Source: an uncultured Collinsella sp.
GTDB lineage: Bacteria; Actinomycetota; Coriobacteriia; Coriobacteriales; Coriobacteriaceae
DNA length: 19,001 nt
Direction: 5' to 3'
Assembly (NCBI GenBank): GCA_959600835.1
Contig: CAUGNQ010000040.1
Span: 1-19,001, forward strand
Part shown: one piece after another, positions 8,633 through 16,311 of the stretch
Position numbering within the stretch: position 1 is the first letter of the stretch
Layout: each line of letters starts with the position of its first letter
Made by a program: the position numbers and the translations under genes
The notes under the pieces: generated by a model
The model's input: the letters and a program-made list of their open reading frames with translations, nothing else
Told to the model about the DNA's origin: nothing
Database searches by the model: none

Positions 8633-8671
8633 CAACTCCCCACTTGCACACTCACAAGTACACCGTGCACA

Positions 8672-8709
8672 AAAAGGAGGCCTCCGCATCGCCGCGGAGG
8701 CCTCCTTTT
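8672..8709. terminator. Bidirectional intrinsic terminator, ferredoxin and nad operon
   Basis: A perfect 16-bp repeat, AAAAGGAGGCCTCCGC (8672-8687) with its complement at 8694-8709, has a 6-base loop. It starts in A-runs and ends in T-runs, so it works in both directions: for ferredoxin from the left and for nadABC-niaR from the right. Confidence 0.9.
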
Positions 8710-8750
8710 GTTTGTACAGGCAGCTAATTGGGGACGGGGCTACCTTGGCA

Positions 8751-8815
8751 GTTGCGGTGGAATAGTTCCTGGCTCATTGCTTAGGTGCCGATTGTAGGAA
8801 CTATTTCACCGCAAC
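8751..8815. repeat. Long inverted repeat, 20-bp arms, between ferredoxin and niaR
   Basis: GTTGCGGTGGAATAGTTCCT (8751-8770) pairs with 8796-8815 at 19 of 20 positions across a 25-base spacer. GGGGACGGGG occurs just outside the left arm (8730-8739). It lies 20 bases beyond the niaR stop. It has no T-run and no coding capacity. It is probably one of the intergenic palindromic elements scattered in this window. Confidence 0.7.
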
Positions 8816-8834
8816 TTATATAGACAGTATCGGG

Positions 8835-9380
8835 TTAGGACAAATCATCCTCGTAGGGCATTAAATCGGCAAGGTAGCCCTTCTCCTTGAGTATGGCCTC
8901 GATCTCGTCGAGGGTCTGCTCGTCCTCCGCCGCGATGCGATGGAAGTGGTAGCCGCTCGTCACCGTTAGTAGTGGAAAGCTCTTGCCGCTCTCGATATCG
9001 TGCAGGTAGCGCTCAACATCGCGACGATTGCGGATGTCCAGGTCGGCCGTGATCTTGCCGTACACACGATGGTTGACGATCACGTTGAGCACGGCGCCAC
9101 CCGCGTCGACGATACTCGTAAGCTCGTCGCCCGCCTGCTCCACGCCGTGGCGCACCTTAACAAGACGCGTGGGCACGGCGGGGCTACTCGCGGCTTCCTG
9201 CAGCACGTAGCCGCGGTTGGTCGCCACGATATCGTGCCCATCGGCACGCAACAGGGCAATATCCTGAACCACGACCTGACGGCTCACGCCAACCTCGCGG
9301 GCAAGTGCGCTGCCCGAAACGGGCTCCTTGGCTCCTTCGAGCACGCCCATGATGGCACGGCGACGCTCGCGGGCGTTCAT
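8835..9380 (-). CDS. niaR: NiaR, nicotinate-responsive repressor of NAD synthesis
   Basis: A 181-residue regulator with an N-terminal helix-turn-helix (HTH_11 type, about 5-60; SALAREVGVSRQVVVQDIAL is the recognition region). A C-terminal 3H ligand-binding domain spans about 70-175. His78, Glu86, His145 and His147 (in YHFH) match in spacing the metal ligands known from the Thermotoga NiaR (His79, Glu87, His144, His146). NiaR binds nicotinic acid as co-repressor and shuts down NAD synthesis or niacin uptake genes. Its start overlaps the nadC stop in TAATG, so it is the last, coupled gene of nadA-nadB-nadC-niaR and would control its own operon. The site is probably the duplicated palindrome before nadA. 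Confidence 0.9.
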   Translation of the reverse strand: MNARERRRAIMGVLEGAKEPVSGSALAREVGVSRQVVVQDIALLRADGHDIVATNRGYVLQEAASSPAVPTRLVKVRHGVEQAGDELTSIVDAGGAVLNVIVNHRVYGKITADLDIRNRRDVERYLHDIESGKSFPLLTVTSGYHFHRIAAEDEQTLDEIEAILKEKGYLADLMPYEDDLS

Positions 9381-10240
9381 TATTTACCGTCCAGCAGACG
9401 CAGGTGCTTAAGCGAGAGGTCGAGGATCGGCGCAGAGTGCGTCAGGGCGCCCGAGCTAATATAGTCGACACCCAGATCGGCCAGGGCGCGAATGTTGCTG
9501 GCGTCCACGTTGCCCGAGCACTCGGTCTTGGCGCGGCCATCGATAAGCTCAATCGCGGCAGCCATGTCGTCGTGGGTCATGTTGTCGAACATGATGATGT
9601 CGGCGCCGGCTTCCACGGCCTCGCGCACCATGTCCAGGTTCTCGCACTCGATCTCGACCGTCGTGGTAAACGATGCATGGGCGCGCGCCATCTCGATCGC
9701 ACGCATCACGCCGCCGGCGGCGTCGATGTGGTTGTCCTTGAGCATGACGGCCGTCGACAGGTTGTAACGGTGGTTGCTGCCGCCGCCGATCTCGACCGCG
9801 GCCTTCTCGAAGACGCGCATGCCCGGCGTGGTCTTGCGCGTGTCGACGAGCACGGTCTTGGTTCCCTCGAGCGCCGCGGCCATGCTGTGCGTGTAGGTAG
9901 CGATGCCGCTCATGCGCTGCAGGTAGTTGAGCGCCACGCGCTCACCCGAAAGCAGCACGCGCGCATCGCCCCGCACCTGACCCACATGGTCGCCGGCGTG
10001 CACCTCCTCGCCATCGGCAACGTCGAGCAGCACCGAGCTCTGCGAATCCAGCAGCTCAAAGGTACGGGCAAACACATCCAAGCCGGCGATGATGCCGTCG
10101 GCCTTGGCGATAAGCTCCACCGTGGCGGGACGCGCCGTGGGGCACACGCTCGCCGTGCTCACGTCCTCAAACGTAATGTCCTCGCGCAGAGCCTGTAAAA
10201 TCAGATCATCGACGACGAGCTTCATGGTAATGGGATTCAT
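9380..10240 (-). CDS. nadC: NadC, nicotinate-nucleotide diphosphorylase (carboxylating)
   Basis: A 286-residue quinolinate phosphoribosyltransferase, which converts quinolinate and PRPP to nicotinate mononucleotide, CO2 and pyrophosphate. It has an N-terminal alpha/beta sandwich (about 1-115) and a C-terminal barrel (about 116-275). Family motifs are DTRKTTPGMRVFEKAAV, GGGSNHRYNL, MLKDNHI and VEIECENLD, with conserved Arg, Lys and His substrate ligands intact. Length is normal. The ATG at 10240 follows GAGGAG within the end of nadB, 3 bases after the nadB stop. A later in-frame ATG at 10225 lacks a ribosome site. Confidence 0.97.
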   Translation of the reverse strand: MNPITMKLVVDDLILQALREDITFEDVSTASVCPTARPATVELIAKADGIIAGLDVFARTFELLDSQSSVLLDVADGEEVHAGDHVGQVRGDARVLLSGERVALNYLQRMSGIATYTHSMAAALEGTKTVLVDTRKTTPGMRVFEKAAVEIGGGSNHRYNLSTAVMLKDNHIDAAGGVMRAIEMARAHASFTTTVEIECENLDMVREAVEAGADIIMFDNMTHDDMAAAIELIDGRAKTECSGNVDASNIRALADLGVDYISSGALTHSAPILDLSLKHLRLLDGK

Positions 10241-10243
10241 GGT

Positions 10244-11620
10244 CTACTCCTCTGCGGCCTGCGTGCCGGCGGCACGGGCCAAATCATCGATTGCAAGGGT
10301 ATCGGAACTCAGGGCGCGATGGCGTCCATCGAGCGCGGGCTCGCCCGCCTGCTCCACGGCCAGCGACTCGCCGGTGCGCATGTACCACGCGGCGCGACGA
10401 CCCCAGACCAGCGCCTCGAGCAGACTATTTGATGCAAGGCGATTCTTGCCGTGAACGCCGTTGCAAGCCGTCTCGCCCGCAGCGTAGAGCTCGGGCATCG
10501 AAGTGCGGCCGTCCTTATCGACCCATACGCCGCCCATAAAGTAGTGCTGCGTGGGCGTAACGGGGATGGGCTCGTCCAAGATGTCGCGACCGTCCTCAAG
10601 GCAGCGCGCGCGAATGTTGGCAAAGTGCCCAGTCACCACGTCGCGCTCGACGGGGGCAAAGCTCAGCCACTCGTGCTCGGTGCCGTCCTGCTTCATCTGC
10701 TCGCGGATGGCGGCAGCGACAACGTCGCGCGGCTGCAACTCGTCGGTAAAACGCTCGCCGGCGGCATTGAGCAGAATCGCGCCCTCACCGCGGCAGCTCT
10801 CGCTGATCAGGAACGTACGGCCTGGCTGCGGCGAGAACAGGCCCGTGGGATGGATCTGCACGTAGTCCAGGTGCTCCATCTTAATGCCGTGCTCCTGCGC
10901 GATGTAGCAGGCGTCGCCCGTGAGCTGCGGGTAGTTGGTCGAATGGTCGTATACGCCACCGATGCCGCCCGTCGCCCACAGCGTATGGCGGGCATGGATC
11001 TTAAACGGCTTACCGACATGCACGCCCTCAGCGGCATTTGCCAGCTCGTCGGCGGGGCGAGCTGAATCGTCCTCGTCCACGGCAACAGCGACGACACCAG
11101 TGCACACCGTGGCCCCATCGCGCTCTGCCGTCAGGATGTCGGTCATGGCAACGTGTTCGAGAATCTGCACGTTATCCAGCTTGCGGACGGCCTGAAGCAG
11201 CTTGGTCGTAATCTCCTTGCCCGTAATGTCGGCATGGAAGGCAATGCGCGGACGGCTGTGCGCGCCCTCGCGGGTAAAGTCGAGGCCGCCATCGGCCTTG
11301 CGCTCAAAATCCACGCCCATCGCTAGCAGGTCGTTGATGACCGAGCGGCTCGAGCGGATCATGATGTCGACGCTCTCGCGGCGGTTCTCGTAATGGCCGG
11401 CGTGCATGGTGTCCTCAAAGAAGGCATCGTAGTCCGAGCCCTCGGGCAGCACGCAGATGCCGCCCTGCGCGAGCATCGAATCGCACTCGTCGACCGCGCC
11501 CTTGGAGAGCATGATCACGCGCGTGCTCGTCGGCAGGTTGAGCGCCGCGTACAGGCCCGCTACGCCGCAGCCGGCAATGACGACGTCGCACTCCATATCG
11601 GGGTATTGCTTGGTTTCCAC
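10244..11620 (-). CDS. nadB: NadB, L-aspartate oxidase (short form)
   Basis: An FAD enzyme that oxidises aspartate to iminoaspartate for NadA; in anaerobes fumarate can serve as electron acceptor. The N-terminal dinucleotide fold has AGCGVAGLYAA. Other family motifs are AQGGICVLPEGSD, EGAHSRPRIAFHAD, HPTGLFSP, ESCRGEGAILLN and GKNRLASNSLLEALVWGRRA. At about 458 residues it lacks most of the C-terminal helical domain found in the 540-residue E. coli enzyme. I favour the GTG at 11620 because GGGAGAGG precedes it closely. An ATG at 11647 (nine residues longer, with GAGGGA further upstream) is the alternative, and the still longer open frame overlapping nadA is unlikely. It follows nadA by about 55 bases. 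Confidence 0.93.
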   Translation of the reverse strand: METKQYPDMECDVVIAGCGVAGLYAALNLPTSTRVIMLSKGAVDECDSMLAQGGICVLPEGSDYDAFFEDTMHAGHYENRRESVDIMIRSSRSVINDLLAMGVDFERKADGGLDFTREGAHSRPRIAFHADITGKEITTKLLQAVRKLDNVQILEHVAMTDILTAERDGATVCTGVVAVAVDEDDSARPADELANAAEGVHVGKPFKIHARHTLWATGGIGGVYDHSTNYPQLTGDACYIAQEHGIKMEHLDYVQIHPTGLFSPQPGRTFLISESCRGEGAILLNAAGERFTDELQPRDVVAAAIREQMKQDGTEHEWLSFAPVERDVVTGHFANIRARCLEDGRDILDEPIPVTPTQHYFMGGVWVDKDGRTSMPELYAAGETACNGVHGKNRLASNSLLEALVWGRRAAWYMRTGESLAVEQAGEPALDGRHRALSSDTLAIDDLARAAGTQAAEE

Positions 11621-11675
11621 AGGAATCCTCTCCCTTGAATGTGACATAAGAAACCGTCCCTCATGCCACATTGTT

Positions 11676-12701
11676 CTAGCGTGCTGCGTACTCGAGCATG
11701 CGGTCGAGCGTAAGTTTGGCCTGGTCGGCAGCCTCGTCCGACACGCCGATCTGCACCTCGCCCTCACCCGTCTCCAGGCAGCGCACGAGCTTTTCGAGCG
11801 TGATGAGATCCATGTTGACGCAGGTGGGCTGCACCGCGGGGAAGTAGAACTTCTTACCGGTGCCCTGGCAGCGGCGCTCGAGCTCGTAGAGCACACCGCG
11901 GACCGTCACGATAATGAACTCGCTCGCGTCGGACTCCTCGGCATACTTGATGATGCCGGCGGTGGAGCCGATGTAGTCGGCCTCAGCCAGGACGTCAGCC
12001 TTGCACTCAGGATGCGCCAGCACGAGCGCGTCGGGGTGGGCCTCCGTCGCGTCAACGATCTGCTCGACGGTGATGATGTGATGGCGCGGGCAGTAGCCGT
12101 TGTTGAGGATGACGTGCTTTTGGGGCACCTGCTCGGCTACGAAGCGGCCCAGGTTCTGGTCGGGAATGAACAAGATGTGCTGCTGCGGCAGCTCGGAGAC
12201 GATCTTGACGGCGTTTGAGCTGGTAACGCACACGTCACTCCAGCTCTTGATCTCGACCGTGGAGTTGACGTAGCAGACCACGGCCAGGTCGTCGCCGTAC
12301 TCGGCGCGCGCCGCATCGACCGTCTCGCGCTTGACCATGTGCGCCATGGGACAGTCCGCGCCCGGCTCGGGCAGCAGCACGGTCTTGGTGGGATTGAGCA
12401 GCTTGGCGCTCTCGCCCATAAACTCCACGCCGCACAGCACGATGGTCTGCTGCGGCAGGCTCTTGGCAAGCTTTGCCAGGTAGAAGCTGTCGCCGACGTA
12501 ATCGGCCACAGCCTGAACCTCGGGCGCCACGTAATAGTGCGCCAGGATCACCGCGTCGCGTTGGGTTTTAAGTTGCTGAATGGCCTCGACGAGCTCTGCG
12601 GGCACCAGTGCCGCGCGCTCCGTTGCCGTCGTTGCCGATGCTAGGCCGGCCGCGATATCGCGTGCAAGCTCCGACGCATCCATGTTCGCGCTCTGTGCCA
12701 T
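11676..12701 (-). CDS. nadA: NadA, quinolinate synthase
   Basis: A 341-residue [4Fe-4S] enzyme that condenses iminoaspartate with dihydroxyacetone phosphate to quinolinate. The three pseudo-repeat domains are visible. Probable cluster ligands are Cys90 (VLCGVEFMGE), Cys204 (NNGYCPRHH) and Cys294 (QPTCVNM). Substrate motifs include AHYY, PDQNLGR and HPECKADV. The start is the ATG at 12701 with GAGAGGGG 5 bases upstream; the adjacent TTG at 12704 is less likely. It is the first gene of the NAD operon and has its own promoter with paired palindromes at 12737-12786. The cluster makes it oxygen-sensitive, in keeping with an anaerobe. Confidence 0.97.
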   Translation of the reverse strand: MAQSANMDASELARDIAAGLASATTATERAALVPAELVEAIQQLKTQRDAVILAHYYVAPEVQAVADYVGDSFYLAKLAKSLPQQTIVLCGVEFMGESAKLLNPTKTVLLPEPGADCPMAHMVKRETVDAARAEYGDDLAVVCYVNSTVEIKSWSDVCVTSSNAVKIVSELPQQHILFIPDQNLGRFVAEQVPQKHVILNNGYCPRHHIITVEQIVDATEAHPDALVLAHPECKADVLAEADYIGSTAGIIKYAEESDASEFIIVTVRGVLYELERRCQGTGKKFYFPAVQPTCVNMDLITLEKLVRCLETGEGEVQIGVSDEAADQAKLTLDRMLEYAAR

Positions 12702-12736
12702 CAAGGCCCCTCTCTTTTGGCGAATCTTGGGGCTTT

Positions 12737-12765
12737 AGTATGACACCTAGGTTTACAGCTGACAA
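12737..12765 (-). promoter_or_regulatory. nadA operon promoter
   Basis: On the minus strand, TTGTCA (12765-12760) and CATACT (12742-12737) are separated by exactly 17 bases. Both match the sigma-70 consensus at five of six positions. Transcription would start about 30 bases before the nadA ATG. The spacer is almost entirely occupied by a palindromic motif, so a bound regulator would block polymerase. Confidence 0.75.
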
Positions 12766-12786
12766 GACAGCTGTAAACCTAGGTGT
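12743..12786. promoter_or_regulatory. Paired inverted operator sites before nadA, probably for NiaR
   Basis: A perfect 19-bp inverted repeat (12743-12761 with 12768-12786) has a 6-base loop. Each arm contains ACACCTAGGTTTACA, which is itself partly symmetric around CCTAGG. The structure can therefore be read as two head-to-head operator half-pairs, one inside the -35/-10 spacer and one just upstream of -35. No T-run follows, so it is not a terminator. Assignment to NiaR rests on niaR being in the operon and on placement; I did not compare it with a NiaR motif model. Confidence 0.6.
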
Positions 12787-12993
12787 AAAGTTGAAATAAA
12801 GATTCAATCATGCGGCAGGTCCATTTTCGAACTGGCAAGCTGAGGATAGCCGAGCTCTCGATAGCGCAGGAGGCATCTTTCGCCACCGCAATACCGCTCG
12901 GCGCGAGTTGCGCACCGTGAGGCACGAACGGGCGCTCCCCCGCGAGTGGTCCGCGCCCAATGTGGCAAAATCGAACTACTAAGGGGGCTCAGA

Positions 12994-13716
12994 ATGCTCA
13001 AGATTATTGCCTGCGACGATGACGCCGCTTTTCTAGATAGACTGCACCGGATGATCGACCGTTGGTCGATCGAGACGGGCACGGCGGTCGATGTTGCGCT
13101 CGTCACGCGCGGCGAGGACCTGCTGGCGCGCCATGCCGCGTCGCGCGCCGACATCATCCTGCTCGACATGATCATGCCGCTCGTCAACGGCATGGACACC
13201 GCACGCGAATTGCGCCAGGCCGACACCGCCGTGCGCCTGGCGTTTCTCACCTCATCGCCCGAGTTTGCACTGGAGTCCTACGAGGTCCGCGCCTTCGACT
13301 ATCTGCTCAAGCCCGTGACTTACGAACGCCTGGCGCAGTTACTCGACGAGCTTTCGAGCATGCGCCCGGCGGCAACCGACGAGCTCGTGATCAAAACGTC
13401 CTTTGGCTACCACGCCCTGCGCCTGTCCGACATCGAATATGCCGAGGCGCGCAACAAGCACGTGGTCTTCCACCTGCGCGACGGACGCGATATCGAGGCA
13501 CTCGAGTCGTTCCGCAGCGTCGAGGACCGTTTGGCGCAAAATGCCACCTTCTTTAAATGCCACCGTAGCTACCAGGTCAACTTGCGCAACATCGACCACT
13601 TCAATCGCACGGACATCGTCATGCGCTCGGGCGCGTGCATTCCGCTGTCGCGCAGCAGCAAGCAGGGGTTCCAAGACGCCTACTTTGCGGTGCGCTTTGA
13701 GGGCGGGAGGCGCTGA
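12994..13716 (+). CDS. LytTR-family response regulator
   Basis: A 240-residue two-component regulator. The receiver domain is residues 1-120, with acidic pocket CDDD (7-10), phosphoacceptor Asp58 in LLDMIMPL, the Ser/Thr switch in FLTSS, and Lys in LLKPV. The LytTR DNA-binding domain is about 130-232 (IKTSFGYHALRLSDIEYAEA, FFKCHRSYQVNLRNI, IPLSRSSKQGF). The family (AgrA, VirR, LytR) usually controls surface, bacteriocin or quorum functions. The ATG at 12994 follows AAGGGGG; an earlier in-frame ATG at 12946 has no ribosome site. Its stop overlaps the start of the kinase gene. It diverges from nadA but seems unrelated to NAD. No AgrB or AgrD gene is seen nearby, so its signal is unknown. Confidence 0.9.
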   Translation: MLKIIACDDDAAFLDRLHRMIDRWSIETGTAVDVALVTRGEDLLARHAASRADIILLDMIMPLVNGMDTARELRQADTAVRLAFLTSSPEFALESYEVRAFDYLLKPVTYERLAQLLDELSSMRPAATDELVIKTSFGYHALRLSDIEYAEARNKHVVFHLRDGRDIEALESFRSVEDRLAQNATFFKCHRSYQVNLRNIDHFNRTDIVMRSGACIPLSRSSKQGFQDAYFAVRFEGGRR

Positions 13717-14993
13717 TGATCTCCTCGGTCGAAATGGTCCTTTGGGCAATCCACCACGCCACGACGCTGCTCTTTGGCGTCTTTGCTTCGGCGGCGCTGT
13801 GCGGTATCGAAATCAATCGACGCCATGCACTCGAGTTGGTGGGGGTCGGAGCCGCAACCGGCGCTGCCTTTTCGATCGCCAATGTCGTTGGCGGAGAGCT
13901 TTTTGCCCGTCAGGTCTATCCGCTCGTCGTGCACTTGCCGCTTACCGTCTACCTATGCGCGCGCTACCACTTGAGTCCGCTACTCGCGACGTTGGGCGTC
14001 ACCAGCGCCTATCTGAGCTGCCAGTTCAGCAATTGGATGGGCATCGCCGCATTTGCCGCAACCGATTCTCAGATCGCGTACTATCTGGCGCGCATCGCTA
14101 CCACGCTCGGCGTCTTTGCCGTCCTGCTGCATTGGGCCGGCGACATTGGACCCCGCCTGGCGATTAAAAGCCCCACCGAGCTGGGCATCCTTTTAATCCT
14201 GCCGCTCGTCTATTACATCTTTGACTACGCCACCAACGTCTACACCACGCTGTTCCACTCGGGCTCGGTGGTGACAGTTGAGTTTTTGGCATTTGCGCTC
14301 TGTGCCTTCTATCTTATGTTTCTTGCCGTTTACCTGCGCGAATACGAAGAAAAGGAAACCGCCGAGCGAGAGCGTTGGATGCTCGAAACCCGCGACAGCG
14401 CCGCCATCAAAGAGCTCGAGGCTTGGCGTCAATCTGGGCGCGAGCTGTCGATTCTTCGCCACGATATGCGCCACTTCCTACGCGGCCTGGCCACTTTAAT
14501 TGAGGAGGGCCACACCGACGAGGCGCTCAAACGCATCGATGAGCTCTGCGAAGCCGGCGACCGCACCGCCGTACGCCGCTTCTGCGCCAACGAGACCGTA
14601 AACATCGCGCTTTCGTCATTCAACTCAGATATCAATAGAAACGGCATTACCGCCAACCTGCGCGCCGCCGTACCCGAAACCGTCCACGTAGGTGACGCCG
14701 ACCTGTTTAGCGTGCTCTCAAATGCCTTGGAAAACGCTATCACCGCCGCAAGCGCCGCACCCCAAGGAAAGCGATTCGTCGACCTTGACCTGCGACTTGA
14801 GGACGGCCAGCTGTTGCTGTTAGTTTCCAACACGTTTGACCGCGCGCCGCGCATGGTCGACGGCATGCCCGTGACCCGGCATGCGGGCCACGGCTTTGGA
14901 ACCAAGAGCATCAAACTTGCCGTGGAGCGCATGAACGGCAACTGCCAGTTCCGCATTAACGGCGATCGGTTTGAGCTGCGCGCTGTGATGTAG
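13716..14993 (+). CDS. GHKL sensor histidine kinase (AgrC/ComD-like)
   Basis: A 425-residue membrane kinase that partners the LytTR regulator; the genes overlap in TGATG. About six to seven hydrophobic segments lie between residues 8 and 206. A coiled linker (about 208-245) follows, then the phosphoacceptor His249 in LRHDMRH, the N-box LSNALENAI (Asn336, Asn340) and the glycine loop GHGFGTKSIK (391-400) of the GHKL ATPase fold. This is the layout of peptide-sensing kinases such as AgrC, VirS and ComD. The ligand cannot be told from sequence. Confidence 0.9.
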   Translation: MISSVEMVLWAIHHATTLLFGVFASAALCGIEINRRHALELVGVGAATGAAFSIANVVGGELFARQVYPLVVHLPLTVYLCARYHLSPLLATLGVTSAYLSCQFSNWMGIAAFAATDSQIAYYLARIATTLGVFAVLLHWAGDIGPRLAIKSPTELGILLILPLVYYIFDYATNVYTTLFHSGSVVTVEFLAFALCAFYLMFLAVYLREYEEKETAERERWMLETRDSAAIKELEAWRQSGRELSILRHDMRHFLRGLATLIEEGHTDEALKRIDELCEAGDRTAVRRFCANETVNIALSSFNSDINRNGITANLRAAVPETVHVGDADLFSVLSNALENAITAASAAPQGKRFVDLDLRLEDGQLLLLVSNTFDRAPRMVDGMPVTRHAGHGFGTKSIKLAVERMNGNCQFRINGDRFELRAVM

Positions 14994-15057
14994 AAGTACG
15001 GCGCCGATCTCGCGGCGCGCCTCGCCCGCCAGGCAATCGCTCGCCGGTGCCGATCCG

Positions 15058-15633
15058 CTACAGTGGAGCGACCGCCGGGGTCAGCTGCTTGATGTAGGCC
15101 CACATGCGCTGCTTGGCCGCTTTGTCGGTCAGCGCCGCCTCAAAGCCATCGAGCGCGAGCACGCGGCGGCCCTGCACATGGGCGACCAGGCCGGGCTTGA
15201 GCATGGCGGTGTCGAAGTCATCAATCGCCACGAGCATATCGGCGTAGGTTTCGCGCATGACATCGGCCGCGCTGTTATCGAGCAGCAGCACCGCCTCGGG
15301 ATCCAGAGCCTCAAGCGCCTCGCGGAACAGCTCGCACGGCAGAGTCTCGCCCACCGCGACCGCTCCGTCGCCTGCGCCGGCGACGCTTGCCAGCACGCAA
15401 AAATCCTCGGGCGCGTAGCCGATGGCCCCAAGCGCCTTGCGCAGCGCAGCACCGTCCGGACCGGCAGCCAGCTCGCCGCCCGAGCACTCGGCTTCATCCA
15501 AATCGCCTTTGACCAGCACAATCGGCGAGCACGCGTTGCCCGCGATACGCACACCGCGATCTGCAAGCGACGCGAGCTCCTGCTCGGTCGCCTGAGCGAT
15601 GGCTTCTTTTTTCTGGCTTTGTGACGTGGGCAT
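15058..15633 (-). CDS. Hypothetical protein with degenerate uracil-DNA glycosylase-like fold
   Basis: A 191-residue protein with no annotation I recognise at sight. Its order of segments resembles family 4/5 uracil-DNA glycosylases: a strand VLVKGDL where the family has GEAPG, then GAALRKALGAIGYAPEDFCV where it has the GxLLxxxLxAIGL helix. PCELFREALEALDPEAVLLL and NSAADVM follow, and finally DGFEAALTDKAAKQRMWAYI where the family has the HPAALL helix. The catalytic GEAPG and HP motifs are replaced and no CxxC iron-sulphur pair is present, so DNA repair activity is unlikely. The ATG at 15633 has GGAG upstream; the 201-residue upstream start is less likely. It converges with the kinase gene and diverges from thioredoxin. 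Family assignment is an inference. Confidence 0.75.
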   Translation of the reverse strand: MPTSQSQKKEAIAQATEQELASLADRGVRIAGNACSPIVLVKGDLDEAECSGGELAAGPDGAALRKALGAIGYAPEDFCVLASVAGAGDGAVAVGETLPCELFREALEALDPEAVLLLDNSAADVMRETYADMLVAIDDFDTAMLKPGLVAHVQGRRVLALDGFEAALTDKAAKQRMWAYIKQLTPAVAPL

Positions 15634-15769
15634 GCGCTCTCCAATCGTTTGCGTGCCCACCATTATATAAAAGAGCCGCCCGCGAGTGGTTGCTTTGCGG
15701 GCCGCTGGGTATAAGCACGGTCGTACTGAGTTTTACGCGGCCGAGCCGCGTCGTATTATGGAGGTCACC

Positions 15770-16090
15770 ATGGCTGACATTAAGCAGATTACCCCCGAGA
15801 ACTTCGGCGCTGTCGTCAACGATAGCCTGCCCGTACTGGTTGATTTTTGGGCCCCGTGGTGCGGCCCCTGCCGCTCGCTCTCGCCCATCGTAGACGAGGT
15901 TGCCGACGAGCTGGCCGGCAAGTTGGCTGTGGCCAAGTGCAACGTCGACGACAACCAGGACCTGGCCATGAAGTTTGGCGTCATGAGCATCCCCACGCTG
16001 ATCGTCTTTAAGAACGGCGAGGAGGTCGACCGCTCGGTTGGCGCCTTACCCAAGGCAAGACTTCAGGCACTGCTGGAGAAACATCTGTAA
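15770..16090 (+). CDS. trxA: Thioredoxin
   Basis: A 106-residue thioredoxin, the cytoplasmic dithiol reductant for ribonucleotide reductase, methionine sulphoxide reductase and similar enzymes. The active site WCGPC is at residues 30-34, with the buried Asp25 in LVDFWA and the cis-proline in SIPTL. Length is standard. The ATG at 15770 has a perfect GGAGGT 5 bases before it; the longer frame from 15686 lacks a ribosome site. It is monocistronic and no thioredoxin reductase gene is adjacent. Confidence 0.96.
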   Translation: MADIKQITPENFGAVVNDSLPVLVDFWAPWCGPCRSLSPIVDEVADELAGKLAVAKCNVDDNQDLAMKFGVMSIPTLIVFKNGEEVDRSVGALPKARLQALLEKHL

Positions 16091-16116
16091 TACGCTTGTT
16101 ACTTGTCTGCCGTCCA

Positions 16117-16137
16117 TGAGCGGTTTCGCACCGCTCA
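16117..16137 (+). other. Hairpin downstream of thioredoxin
   Basis: TGAGCGGT (16117-16124) pairs with ACCGCTCA (16130-16137) over a 5-base loop, 26 bases after the trxA stop. No T-run follows, so it is more likely an mRNA 3'-end stabiliser than a terminator. Confidence 0.4.
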
Positions 16138-16201
16138 CCGGAGTGCCAAACGCAAGGCATGCGACCACGGATAGTATGGTAGTTACAAACAGCCCCCAGT
16201 G

Positions 16202-16238
16202 AACGGGTGCGGGTCGCACAGGCTCGCACCCGTTTTCT
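16202..16238 (+). terminator. Intrinsic terminator between trxA and the nikR operon
   Basis: AACGGGTGCG (16202-16211) pairs with CGCACCCGTT (16225-16234) over a 13-base loop and is followed by TTTTCTT. It lies 112 bases beyond trxA, a long 3' tail, so it could also end a short independent transcript. Confidence 0.7.
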
Positions 16239-16311
16239 TATGCAGCTGCGCGCAAAGCGGGCGTAGTAAAATCTGAACCACTGAACTGCCCCATACAAAA
16301 GGAGATTTCCC

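Noticed and set aside
12743..12786. Palindrome before nadA considered as a terminator
   Set aside because: No T-run follows on either strand and it coincides with a good promoter, which favours an operator.
12810..12920. 36-codon open frame upstream of the LytTR regulator, considered as a signal peptide gene
   Set aside because: There is no ribosome site, the product does not look like AgrD or a leader peptide, and no processing protein gene is nearby.
15001..15018. GC hairpin between the kinase gene and the glycosylase-like gene considered as a terminator
   Set aside because: The stem is only 6 bp with no T-run; in sequence this GC-rich such stems occur by chance.
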